Source: Lachnospiraceae bacterium
GTDB taxonomy: Bacteria > Bacillota > Clostridia > Lachnospirales > Lachnospiraceae
NCBI GenBank assembly: GCA_024698705.1
Contig: JAILQX010000018.1
Span: 1-64,000 of the forward strand
Direction of reading: 5' to 3'
DNA: 64,000 nt
Position 1 is the stretch's first letter; every line of letters begins with the position of its first letter. Shown here in pieces: positions 12,675 through 21,949 of the stretch. The translations under genes were made by a program, and so were the position numbers. The notes beneath the pieces were generated by a model. The model saw only the letters and a list, made by a program, of their open reading frames with translations. It did no database searches and had not been told where the DNA came from.

Positions 12675-13985
12675 TCAACAATAGGAATTAAATAGTAGTC
12701 CGGAATATGCGCTTGCCGTATACGGACTTGTAAAGTTTTTACCCGGATTCTTGTAGGCCACAACCTTCTTGTTGATATATGCCACAGGATCCAGTGAAAT
12801 ATCATTGCTCTTTTTAAGTATAGAAGAAGTAAAGCTGTTCAGCGCATCAACCGATTCGGGATCCGCGCTTTCATTGATAGCCTTAGTAAGTGAATCCACA
12901 TCCATATCCAGTGTTCCGCCCTCTGAGATCGATATACCGACCTTCGCCATCTCATTGGAGTACGGCTTAATGATGTTGTTCATCTCCATGAACAGCGTCT
13001 CATTTTTATTGAGCCCGGATGAATATGCATTCATTGACTTTATAAAGTTATTGTAACTGCCGACAAGATTGGAGATGTTCTCCACAACAGCCTCCGTATC
13101 GGGTTTTACACCGACCCTGGTCGTTACACCCTCCGCAGGAGATATCCCGTTCAATGTGATCCTGTACTTCTTATTCATAAGAAATACATTCGAACTTGAT
13201 TCCGTTTCCTGCCCGTTGACTACAATCTCCGCACTCGTTGCCTCCCTGGCCACGTAATCTATTCCGAGATACGGTACCGATCCGAATACCTTCCGATCTT
13301 TACTGTCTGTGATCGTAAATGCACCTGCTACCTCGTCGGCCGAACTGCCCTTCTGGGAGGATTCGATCCGCAATGCGGTATATCCGTTCTCATCCTCCTC
13401 TACGGAAGACGAAAGCCTTATGCCCGCATTGTTGATGAGTCTTGAGAGCTTGTTCTGTATATCAAAATTGGTCTCTTCTTCTTTAATTGTGTACTGGAAT
13501 TCATATGCCTGGCTTCCTACCACCACATCAAATGCATATTTGCCGGTTGAGATATCCCTCTCTTCCTTCGGCAGGTACAATCCCAGATTTACCTGCGGTG
13601 TTGCGAGGGATCTGACCTCAATCTCATATTGTTCCTCCGCATCGGTCTCATCATTATTGCCGATATACTCGGCCGTGGCAATGCTTTCATCAGTGCTGTA
13701 TGCGATCCTTCCGTTAAGTTTCGCATTCTGGACATCGCCGATCACAGACACAATATTATTGTGAAGAACACGTGATCCTTCCTTAAGCCCTATTATAAAT
13801 TCTCTTGATTCAGCGGAATTATCGATCTTATAGAGGGGAGCGTCGCGATTGACCTTGAGCATTGAATTGTAGACATTCTTCAGCTCAGAACGCTTGTGTG
13901 CATCAAAACGGCTGTTGCTTTTCTGCGGCGCATATGTTGTCAGATATTGATTATAGACACTGCTTAAAACTGCGTTGTTCGCCAT
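12675..13985 (-). CDS. FliD-like (flagellar capping-type) protein
   Basis: Overall FliD-like layout (VVENISNLVGSYNNFIKSMNAYSSG...; C-terminal AYSGLLFNSYC); family assignment from pattern only. Confidence 0.55.
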   Translation of the reverse strand: MANNAVLSSVYNQYLTTYAPQKSNSRFDAHKRSELKNVYNSMLKVNRDAPLYKIDNSAESREFIIGLKEGSRVLHNNIVSVIGDVQNAKLNGRIAYSTDESIATAEYIGNNDETDAEEQYEIEVRSLATPQVNLGLYLPKEERDISTGKYAFDVVVGSQAYEFQYTIKEEETNFDIQNKLSRLINNAGIRLSSSVEEDENGYTALRIESSQKGSSADEVAGAFTITDSKDRKVFGSVPYLGIDYVAREATSAEIVVNGQETESSSNVFLMNKKYRITLNGISPAEGVTTRVGVKPDTEAVVENISNLVGSYNNFIKSMNAYSSGLNKNETLFMEMNNIIKPYSNEMAKVGISISEGGTLDMDVDSLTKAINESADPESVDALNSFTSSILKKSNDISLDPVAYINKKVVAYKNPGKNFTSPYTASAYSGLLFNSYC

Positions 13986-14007
13986 ACCAAGCCCCTCCTT
14001 TCTTCCG

Positions 14008-14036
14008 TGTTAAGAGTGATAACAATCCTTTGTCAA
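14008..14036 (-). promoter_or_regulatory. Putative sigma-A promoter for the FliD-like gene (TTGACA-N17-TTAACA)
   Basis: Reverse strand TTGACA 14036-14031, TTAACA 14013-14008. Confidence 0.55.
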
Positions 14037-14175
14037 GCCGGTATTTGCTTATTTTTGAGTATAGTATTCCTTATAATTGATAATATTACATATCTAACAT
14101 AACATATCGCAAGTCAAAATACAAGAACTTTTTGAATTTTTTTAATGAAAAATTTTCATCCGTAATGAAAACATA

Positions 14176-14206
14176 AAAATTCCCCCGCACCAAACCGGTA
14201 CAGGGG
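14176..14206 (-). terminator. Intrinsic terminator downstream of pilT
   Basis: CCCCTGTACCGGTTTGGTGCGGGGGAATTTTT on the reverse strand. Confidence 0.75.
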
Positions 14207-14221
14207 ATGATATAAATTATC

Positions 14222-15253
14222 TTATACAAGGAATCTCTTTGCGTAATTCGCGTCTGCTTCACCGAACTGTACAAGTCTTTGTACGTCACTCTGCATGCTG
14301 TGCATACCCTGCTGGAAGCCCGACTGGATATCGTTATTGATCATGAAGGCCTTGTTCTCACGAATGTGGTTTGCAACCGCATTGTTGTTGATCATGATCT
14401 CGGTTGCGGGAACACGCCCCATTCCGTCGGCTGCGGGAAGAAGGTGCTGTGTGACCGTTCCTCTTAAAACGTTGGCAAGCTGGATACGTATCCTGTTCTG
14501 TGCATCAACGGGACAACCGTCTATGATACGTTCAACCGTCTGCGCCGCAGATGATGTATGAAGTGTTGCAAGTACCAGGTGTCCTGTCTCGGCTGCGGTA
14601 ATGGCTGCGTTGATCGTTTCAAAGTCACGCATTTCTCCAACGAGGATGATATCGGGGTCTTCACGAAGTGCGCTTCTTAAAGCACTTGCAAAATCCGTTA
14701 CGTCCTTTCCTACCTCTCTCTGGTGGATCATGGCTTTCTTGTGTTCATATATATATTCGATAGGATCTTCGATGGTGATGATATGATTTGATCTTGTCGC
14801 ATTGATATGCTCAACCATTGAAGCAAGTGTCGTTGACTTACCGCTACCCGTAGGACCTGTTACAAGTACAAGACCGTTATACTCATCAGCAAGCTTTAAG
14901 ATAGTATCGGGAAGTCCGAGTTCTTCTATGGAAGGTATCTTGTTGCTCAGCAAACGGATGCTTGCCGCAAGGTGATTACGCTGATGGTAGATATTGGCTC
15001 TTATACGTGTTCCGTCTTCCATCATGAAGCCCATATCCAGATCCAGACCCTTAAGGACATGCTCCTTCTGATCCTCCGAAAGCATAGAAAGGATGAGCGC
15101 TTCCGATTCATTCAATGTCGGAATAAAATCATCTTCTCCGTTCAATATATAGAGGACGCCGTATCTACGAACAGCCAAAGCCGTTCCCGAAGTTATGTGC
15201 AGATCCGAACAATCCTTTTTTCTGGCCATGGTTAACAAATCATTAATTTCCAT
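14222..15253 (-). CDS. pilT: Type IV pilus twitching-motility ATPase PilT
   Basis: GPTGSGKSTTLASMVEHIN Walker A, EDPIEYIYEHKKAMIHQREVG, GEMRDFETI; start MEINDLLTMA. Confidence 0.92.
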   Translation of the reverse strand: MEINDLLTMARKKDCSDLHITSGTALAVRRYGVLYILNGEDDFIPTLNESEALILSMLSEDQKEHVLKGLDLDMGFMMEDGTRIRANIYHQRNHLAASIRLLSNKIPSIEELGLPDTILKLADEYNGLVLVTGPTGSGKSTTLASMVEHINATRSNHIITIEDPIEYIYEHKKAMIHQREVGKDVTDFASALRSALREDPDIILVGEMRDFETINAAITAAETGHLVLATLHTSSAAQTVERIIDGCPVDAQNRIRIQLANVLRGTVTQHLLPAADGMGRVPATEIMINNNAVANHIRENKAFMINNDIQSGFQQGMHSMQSDVQRLVQFGEADANYAKRFLV

Positions 15254-15348
15254 CTTTTTTCCTTTCTTCCTATGTACAACATTGTGCATCCCTTATTTTA
15301 CAATAAGTTTTATATTTATAAAAGTTTTTTTTGAACATCCGTACCGGC

Positions 15349-17547
15349 TTATCTTACGGATTCCGTAACGATATAAGGATAAGTCTCAAATACAACGACA
15401 CTTCTCGGCATGAGCGTGAAACTTCCGTCCACCGGAACTATGTCCTGAACGACGCTTTCTTCCCTGTAGGTATCGATGACCATATAAAACCTCCTGCCCT
15501 CCGGTGCCTTTGGCAATGTTATAGTCTGCGGTTCCCAGAAAGCATTGATAGCCATATATACGAGTTCATCCTCGCCTTTATGATTCCTGCCCGCATAAAG
15601 GATACCTACATAATGCCTGTTCGCATTGTAATCCGGATTGAACGGTTGCAGACCGTGATGGCTGATGAAAGGATATCCGAGAGAACATTTTTCCGTATCT
15701 TTTCTGACAATACCGTGATTCTTCCTGAACCAGATCATGTACTGGAAAAATGAGAACAGCTTCCTGTTCTTCTCAAGCAGCGTCCAATCCAACCACGAGG
15801 TTATATCATCATGGCAATAGGCATTGTTATTGCCAAACTGTGTATTGCCGAATTCGTCACCCGCAAGGAACATCGGTATGCCTCTGCTTAACATGAGTAC
15901 AACACAGGCGTTCTTGACAAGCCTTTCTCTTAGATCGTTGATTTCCTTTATATCCGTCTCGCCTTCATAACCGCAGTTCCATGAATAATTGTCATTTGCC
16001 CCGTCAGTATTGTTCCAACCGTTTGACTCATTGTGCTTATGGTTGTAGGTGTACAGATCGTGAAGCGTAAATCCGTCATGACAGGTTATGAAATTGACCG
16101 ATGCATAGCAGCCTCTGTCCTCGGGATTATATATATCCGGCGAACCGCTTATACGATTCGCGGCAACCTGTGACTTGAAATCATCGCCCTTCAAAAAGCT
16201 CCGTATGTCATCGCGGTATTTGCCGTTCCACTCTACCCATCTGTTCCAGCTTGGGAAAGTACCGACCTGATACATGCCGCCGGCATCCCATGCCTCTGCG
16301 ATCAGCTTGACATTTCCGAGTATCGGATCAAATGCGAGACTTTCAAGTAGCGGAGGCGAGCTCATCGGCGATCCGTCCTCGGCTCGCCCCAGGATCGATG
16401 CAAGATCGAACCTGAAACCGTCTATCCTGTATGCTATTACCCAGTATCTCAGGCAGTCTATGATCATCTGTCTGACTATCGGGTGGTTGCAGTTAAGCGT
16501 ATTGCCGCATCCGGAGAAATTATAATAATATCCTTCCGGTGTCAGCATATAATAGATATTGTTGTCTATTCCCTTAAAGGAGAATATCGGCCCCTGCTCA
16601 TTGCCTTCGGCCGTATGGTTAAATACAACATCCAGATAAACCTCTATGCCGCATTCATTTAGCATTTTTATTACACGCTTGAGTTCGTTGCCTTCTTTGT
16701 TGTACTCGGGCTGCGAACAATAAGCCGTATTGGGCGAAAAATAACTTACCGTGTTGTATCCCCAGTAATCTATGAGTGCATGTCCGTTGTATTCCCTGTA
16801 ATCATGCATCTCGTCAAACTCAAATATCGGCATGAGTTCAACCGCCGTAACTCCGAGTTCCTTGAGATACGGAACCTTTTCACGGATACCGTCAAAGGTA
16901 CCCGGCCACTTTACGCCGGAACTTTTATCCATCGTAAAGCCTCTGACATGAAGCTCGTATATGATGAGATCTTCCATGGGTGTCAGCGGCTGCATACAGT
17001 CGCCCCAGTCGAAATCGTCTTTTACGACCCTTGCTCTGTAGCCCGAATAATCCACCTCATCAACGCCAAATTCCCTAAGTCCCGCCACTGCTTTGGCATA
17101 GGGATCGAGAAGTATGTTGTTTCTGTTGAAAAGCTGCCCTTTCTTCGGATCGTAGGGACCGTCCATACGATAGGCATATTCAAGGAAATCGATCGAAACT
17201 CCGAATACGATCATCGAGTAGCAGTTTCCTATCTTGTAATGCTTGGGGAAAGGAAGGACCGCAAAGGGCTCTGTCTCTCTTCTGTTAAAAAGCAGGAGTT
17301 CGCAGTAGGTTGCCTGATTTGAATGTATCGTGAAATTCACTCCTCCGGGAATGGGAGTCGCTCCGTTGATCTCATAGAATCCCGGTCTGACATCAAATCC
17401 GTCAATATTATCCATGGGGATCAGGTTTATATGCTGGTCTCTGGCACTGCTTTTCTCTCCTTGCCCGACTTTGATGTACTCTTTCTCAACATCATCCGTC
17501 ATTTCGTCAATCGTTTGACTGTTGCCTTTCGGCTTAATCTGTGACAT
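15349..17547 (-). CDS. glgX: Glycogen debranching enzyme / isoamylase-type GH13
   Basis: GVSIDFLEYAYRMDGPYDPKKGQLFN, DVVFNHTAEGN, FRFDLASILGR, FITCHDGFTLHDL. Confidence 0.9.
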   Translation of the reverse strand: MSQIKPKGNSQTIDEMTDDVEKEYIKVGQGEKSSARDQHINLIPMDNIDGFDVRPGFYEINGATPIPGGVNFTIHSNQATYCELLLFNRRETEPFAVLPFPKHYKIGNCYSMIVFGVSIDFLEYAYRMDGPYDPKKGQLFNRNNILLDPYAKAVAGLREFGVDEVDYSGYRARVVKDDFDWGDCMQPLTPMEDLIIYELHVRGFTMDKSSGVKWPGTFDGIREKVPYLKELGVTAVELMPIFEFDEMHDYREYNGHALIDYWGYNTVSYFSPNTAYCSQPEYNKEGNELKRVIKMLNECGIEVYLDVVFNHTAEGNEQGPIFSFKGIDNNIYYMLTPEGYYYNFSGCGNTLNCNHPIVRQMIIDCLRYWVIAYRIDGFRFDLASILGRAEDGSPMSSPPLLESLAFDPILGNVKLIAEAWDAGGMYQVGTFPSWNRWVEWNGKYRDDIRSFLKGDDFKSQVAANRISGSPDIYNPEDRGCYASVNFITCHDGFTLHDLYTYNHKHNESNGWNNTDGANDNYSWNCGYEGETDIKEINDLRERLVKNACVVLMLSRGIPMFLAGDEFGNTQFGNNNAYCHDDITSWLDWTLLEKNRKLFSFFQYMIWFRKNHGIVRKDTEKCSLGYPFISHHGLQPFNPDYNANRHYVGILYAGRNHKGEDELVYMAINAFWEPQTITLPKAPEGRRFYMVIDTYREESVVQDIVPVDGSFTLMPRSVVVFETYPYIVTESVR

Positions 17548-17555
17548 GTTGCTCC

Positions 17556-18704
17556 TCACTTAAGATCCTCTGCCATATCCAATGCTGCCTCAATAATCTT
17601 ATCCATATCGTAATATCTGTATGCACCCAGCCTTCCGCCGAACAGCACGTTGTCACATTGCTCCGCCATCTGTCTGTACCTTGCATAGAGACTGTTATTC
17701 TTTTCATCGTTGATGGGATAGTAGGGTTCGTCCCCCACCTTCCATTCCATTGGGTATTCTCTTGTTATGACCGTATCCGGTCCAAGATCTCTTCCTCCGA
17801 CTTTCGAAAAATGCTTATGCTCGATGATCCTGGTATAAGGTATCTCGCGTTCCGTAAAGTTAACGACTGCATTTCCCTGATAATCGGTCACATTTTCAAG
17901 CACTTCATGCTCAAACTCAAGCGTCCTGTATTCCAGATGTCCGAGCTTAAAGTCAAAATACTCATCGATCGCACCGGTATAAAGGAGTTTATCCCATGTA
18001 TCACCTGATCCGCTCATTTGCTTATAGTCGATGCCTGTCCTGACTTCCACACCTTCCAAAAGCTTTTCAACGATACTTGTATATCCGTCTACGGGAATAC
18101 CCTGATATCTGTCATTAAAATAATTATTGTCATAAACGAACCTGAGCGGAAGCCTCTTTATGATATCCGCAGGAAGATCCTTACAGTCCCTTCCCCATTG
18201 CTTTTCCGTGTATCCTTTGATCAGTTTTTCATAAACATCCCTGCCAACCATGGACAGCACGTGTTCCTCAAGGTTTGCCGCCTGTCCGTCTGCACTCTTC
18301 GCGGGAACGATCTGCTCTTTTATCTTTGCCCTCGCTTCGTCGGGTGTCTTTACGTTCCATAATTTCGAGAAGGTGTTCATATTGAAGGGCAGATTATACA
18401 GTTCGTCATGATATAGTGCGATCGGTGAGTTCACAAAATTATTGAATTCCGTAAAGCGGTTTATATAACGCCACACGCGTTCATTTCCCGTATGGAATAT
18501 ATGGGCTCCGTACATGTGAACATCTATACCGGCGATATTTTTTGTGTAAATATTACCCGCTATGTGATCACGTCTGTCTATCACCAGACACTTTTTATCA
18601 TTTTCCTTCATCTCATGGGCAAATACCGCACCGAACAGTCCCGCACCCACTATCAGATAATCATAATGCATATCGTCCACCAGCGCTTTAGCGTCCCCAT
18701 TCAT
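17556..18704 (-). CDS. glf: UDP-galactopyranose mutase
   Basis: YLIVGAGLFGAVFAHEM, YGAHIFHTGNERVWRYINRF, EKQWGRDCKDLPADIIKRLPLR. Confidence 0.96.
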   Translation of the reverse strand: MNGDAKALVDDMHYDYLIVGAGLFGAVFAHEMKENDKKCLVIDRRDHIAGNIYTKNIAGIDVHMYGAHIFHTGNERVWRYINRFTEFNNFVNSPIALYHDELYNLPFNMNTFSKLWNVKTPDEARAKIKEQIVPAKSADGQAANLEEHVLSMVGRDVYEKLIKGYTEKQWGRDCKDLPADIIKRLPLRFVYDNNYFNDRYQGIPVDGYTSIVEKLLEGVEVRTGIDYKQMSGSGDTWDKLLYTGAIDEYFDFKLGHLEYRTLEFEHEVLENVTDYQGNAVVNFTEREIPYTRIIEHKHFSKVGGRDLGPDTVITREYPMEWKVGDEPYYPINDEKNNSLYARYRQMAEQCDNVLFGGRLGAYRYYDMDKIIEAALDMAEDLK

Positions 18705-19584
18705 CCGTCCAAGGATTCATATACCTTTCAAGTCTTGTATCCATAAGTCCCGCAAGAAATGAAAACGCACTGTTTGCCATGATTATGACCTTACACATGC
18801 TCATGAGCTGCAGATCCACATAGCTTTCCTCATTCATATTTCCGGAAATATAAACTATCTTAGGTGCAAAATTCAAGCCCAGTTCAAATGCGTGCTGGTT
18901 GCACCAGAACAGATCATCCGAAAATACATATACTGTAAAATCTCCGTTATATATCTCAGACAGTTCTTTTACTGCCTTGAAATAATAATCGGTATTTTGC
19001 TGAAGTCCCAGTTTTACGTAATCGCCTCTTCTTATGTGAAGTGCCACCGAGTTTCCCTGCAAAATCTCGTCCATATAGATCTTTGCCTGCTTTGACCTGA
19101 TCTTCGGAAATGCAAGTTCTTTAAGCATGATATCGCGATATGTATCAAACCAGTTCTTGTCTATCCAGCAGCCGTGATAATATACATTTTCCGCTTCTAT
19201 TGAAGGGATCTCAGGATAGAAACCGTTTTCGGGAAGCATACGGTAAACATCCCCGTCGAACGGATTTTCCGTTTTATATGTATCATCGTCGGCATACATG
19301 ATGATGGGCATGCCGCCATCCTTAAATATCTGAGGTACGCTCATTCCTGCACGTTTCTTTTCTATGAGCGATCCCCATTCCTCTTTGCTCAGGGTCCGGC
19401 TGAGCAGCTTAGGCTTTACTCCGAATACGTTTTCCAGTTCATAGCCGTTATACTTGTCCTTTATAAAAAATTCCGAATCATCCAGACACCAGTCATCTTC
19501 CGGATTCGTCAACTGCCCGAATCTCATGAATACATACTGAAATACCTGACTGGCAAGTCCCCCACTTAACCTCTGTATCCTCAT
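18688..19584 (-). CDS. GT11 alpha-1,2-fucosyltransferase family glycosyltransferase
   Basis: MRIQRLSGGLASQVFQYVF N-terminus and VALHIRRGDYV motif. Confidence 0.88.
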   Translation of the reverse strand: MRIQRLSGGLASQVFQYVFMRFGQLTNPEDDWCLDDSEFFIKDKYNGYELENVFGVKPKLLSRTLSKEEWGSLIEKKRAGMSVPQIFKDGGMPIIMYADDDTYKTENPFDGDVYRMLPENGFYPEIPSIEAENVYYHGCWIDKNWFDTYRDIMLKELAFPKIRSKQAKIYMDEILQGNSVALHIRRGDYVKLGLQQNTDYYFKAVKELSEIYNGDFTVYVFSDDLFWCNQHAFELGLNFAPKIVYISGNMNEESYVDLQLMSMCKVIIMANSAFSFLAGLMDTRLERYMNPWTDEWGR

Positions 19585-19627
19585 AAACTTCCTCCATATT
19601 TCCTTCGAACCGATCATCACAGTCCGG

Positions 19628-20938
19628 TCATCTGCCGATACTGTAATACTCTACCTTCTCTTCTCTCATTTCCTCCGTTGAATACAGGTTTCTTCCGTCG
19701 TATACAAGCGGTATCTTCATCAATCGTTTGTAATCTGCCGGTCTGATGCTCTTTATCTCCGGCCACTCCGTAAATACAAAACATATATTGGCTTGATCCA
19801 GTGCCTCCTCGGGTGATGCTACATAGTTCATACGTCCCCTGCCTATCTCACCCTCCGGGAATTGCAGCTTGGCTCTGGGTACACCCGCCGGATCGAAAGC
19901 GTAGATATCTGCCCCCTGTTCCAGCAGCAGCTTTATATTGTCGCTTGACGGGGCTTCTCTCAAGTCATCCGTTCCTGCTTTGAACGTAAGTCCCAGTACC
20001 GCAACCTTGAGTCCGTCAAAGGTGATCATCCTGTCCTTCGCCTTCTCGTACAGTCTTGTCTTCTGTCTGGTATTGACATCTACACAGGCTTCAACTGTTT
20101 TGAGTTCATATCCGTTCTGTTTTGCCAGGAACTTAAGTGCCTTGGTATCCTTCGGAAAACAACTTCCACCAAAGCCTATACCTGCATTTAAGAATCTTTC
20201 CCCGATACGCTTATCATAACTCATGCCTTTGGCCACATCCTCGATGTCTGCTCCGACCAGCTCACACAGGTTGGCTATATCGTTCATGTATGAGATCTTC
20301 AATGCCAGGAAATCGTTGCATGCATACTTGATCATCTCAGCGCTTCTTCTTTTTACCGAAACTATCGGAAGATGGAAGGGCTCATATATTTCCATGAGCT
20401 TTGTTTCGGCTTCTTTCGACTCCGTTCCTATGATGATCCTTGCCGCATGCAGCGTATCATGTACTGCCGTACCCTGCGCAAGGAATTCCGGATTCGAAGC
20501 CACCTCTACCTTAACATCCTTATCAAGAAAATCCTTTATGAACTGCTCAACCTTGTCATTTGTCCCCACGGGAACAGTGGATTTGACGACCACAAGGCAA
20601 TCATGGACCACTGATTCCGCTATCTGTCTGCAGACTGTTGCTATGAAGCTTAAGTTAGCACTTCCGTCAGGCATCTCAGGCGTTCCGACACCTATAAATA
20701 TCGCGTCCGCTCCCGCATAGGCCGAAGCGTAATCGGTCGTATACTTAAGGCGTCCCGTGGCATTGTTCTTCTTCATCAGTTCCTCGAGACCTTCTTCGTA
20801 AATAGGTGAAACGCCGCTTTCCATGAGTTTGACTTTTTTCTCATCCACGTCTACACATGTGACCGTATGTCCGACTTCCGCAAAGCACACCCCCGCAACG
20901 AGGCCTACATAACCTGTACCTGCTACCGCTATATTCAT
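19628..20938 (-). CDS. ugd: UDP-glucose 6-dehydrogenase
   Basis: MNIAVAGTGYVGLVAGVCFAEVGH..., GFGGSCFPKDTKAL. Confidence 0.96.
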   Translation of the reverse strand: MNIAVAGTGYVGLVAGVCFAEVGHTVTCVDVDEKKVKLMESGVSPIYEEGLEELMKKNNATGRLKYTTDYASAYAGADAIFIGVGTPEMPDGSANLSFIATVCRQIAESVVHDCLVVVKSTVPVGTNDKVEQFIKDFLDKDVKVEVASNPEFLAQGTAVHDTLHAARIIIGTESKEAETKLMEIYEPFHLPIVSVKRRSAEMIKYACNDFLALKISYMNDIANLCELVGADIEDVAKGMSYDKRIGERFLNAGIGFGGSCFPKDTKALKFLAKQNGYELKTVEACVDVNTRQKTRLYEKAKDRMITFDGLKVAVLGLTFKAGTDDLREAPSSDNIKLLLEQGADIYAFDPAGVPRAKLQFPEGEIGRGRMNYVASPEEALDQANICFVFTEWPEIKSIRPADYKRLMKIPLVYDGRNLYSTEEMREEKVEYYSIGR

Positions 20939-20974
20939 TGCTGTTCATATCTCCTTTGTACAAATATACGATGC

Positions 20975-21907
20975 TCAGTCCTTCGGTTTCCTTAAGGCGA
21001 GCTTGATAAGATCCATTTCATAATCCTTACGGTTCTTCTGAGCTATATTCTGAAGTATCATGCCCGAGAAGAAAGCCTGAACCGCAGCCAGTCCCACAAA
21101 ACCGCATACAATGAGGGTCGGGAACTTCGCAACCTCTCCGGTATGCAGAAAATCTATAAATACCGGAACGAAGAATCCGATCGCCACCGCCATCAAAAGA
21201 AAGGCGAGCAGGGCGAAAAACCTGAAAGGCTGGTATTCCCTGAAAAGCCTTACGATCGTCATTATGACCTTGAATCCGTCAGAATAAGTGTTGAGCTTGG
21301 ATTCGCTTCCCGCAGGTCTGTCCCTGTATTCAACTATTACATTTTCCACCTGCATATTGTTGCTGACCGCGTGTATCGTCATCTCGGTCTCTATCTCAAA
21401 GCCCTTTGACAATACCGGAAATGTCTTCACAAACTGATAGCTGAATGCACGATATCCGGTCATTATGTCCTTGATATCGCACTCAAACAACTGATTGATG
21501 CTCTTTCTCACAAGGCTGTTGCCGAAGTTATGGAACGGCCTTTTATTTTCCGTGAAATAAGTACTTGAGAGTCTGTCTCCGACAACCATGTCGGCATTGT
21601 GCTTAAGGACCTTGTCACTCATTTCCCTTGCAAATTCCATGGGGTAAGTGTCGTCACCGTCCACCATGATGTAGCACTCGGCATCTATCTCCCTGAACAT
21701 CCTGCGGATGACATTACCCTTGCCCTGCATATATTCATGTCTTATGACCGCACCTGCACGGCTTGCACATTCGACTGTTTTGTCGGTCGAATTATTGTCA
21801 TAGACGTAAATGACCGCCTCCGGCAATGCCGCCTTGGCATCGGTCACAACCTTTTCTATTGTCTTCTCCTCATTATAACAGGGGATCAATATCGCGATCT
21901 TATCCAT
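20975..21907 (-). CDS. GT2 family glycosyltransferase (polyprenyl-phosphate type) with C-terminal TM helices
   Basis: IAILIPCYNEEKTIEKVV...YDNNSTDKT...DGDDTYP; two C-terminal TM segments. Confidence 0.9.
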   Translation of the reverse strand: MDKIAILIPCYNEEKTIEKVVTDAKAALPEAVIYVYDNNSTDKTVECASRAGAVIRHEYMQGKGNVIRRMFREIDAECYIMVDGDDTYPMEFAREMSDKVLKHNADMVVGDRLSSTYFTENKRPFHNFGNSLVRKSINQLFECDIKDIMTGYRAFSYQFVKTFPVLSKGFEIETEMTIHAVSNNMQVENVIVEYRDRPAGSESKLNTYSDGFKVIMTIVRLFREYQPFRFFALLAFLLMAVAIGFFVPVFIDFLHTGEVAKFPTLIVCGFVGLAAVQAFFSGMILQNIAQKNRKDYEMDLIKLALRKPKD

Positions 21908-21949
21908 GATTACCTCATTCAAAAGAATTTGTCCGTTACACGGACATCT

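Noticed and set aside
12578-12805. 75-aa ORF downstream of the FliD-like gene
   Set aside because: Overlaps the FliD-like C-terminus and a GC hairpin, with no recognisable motif.
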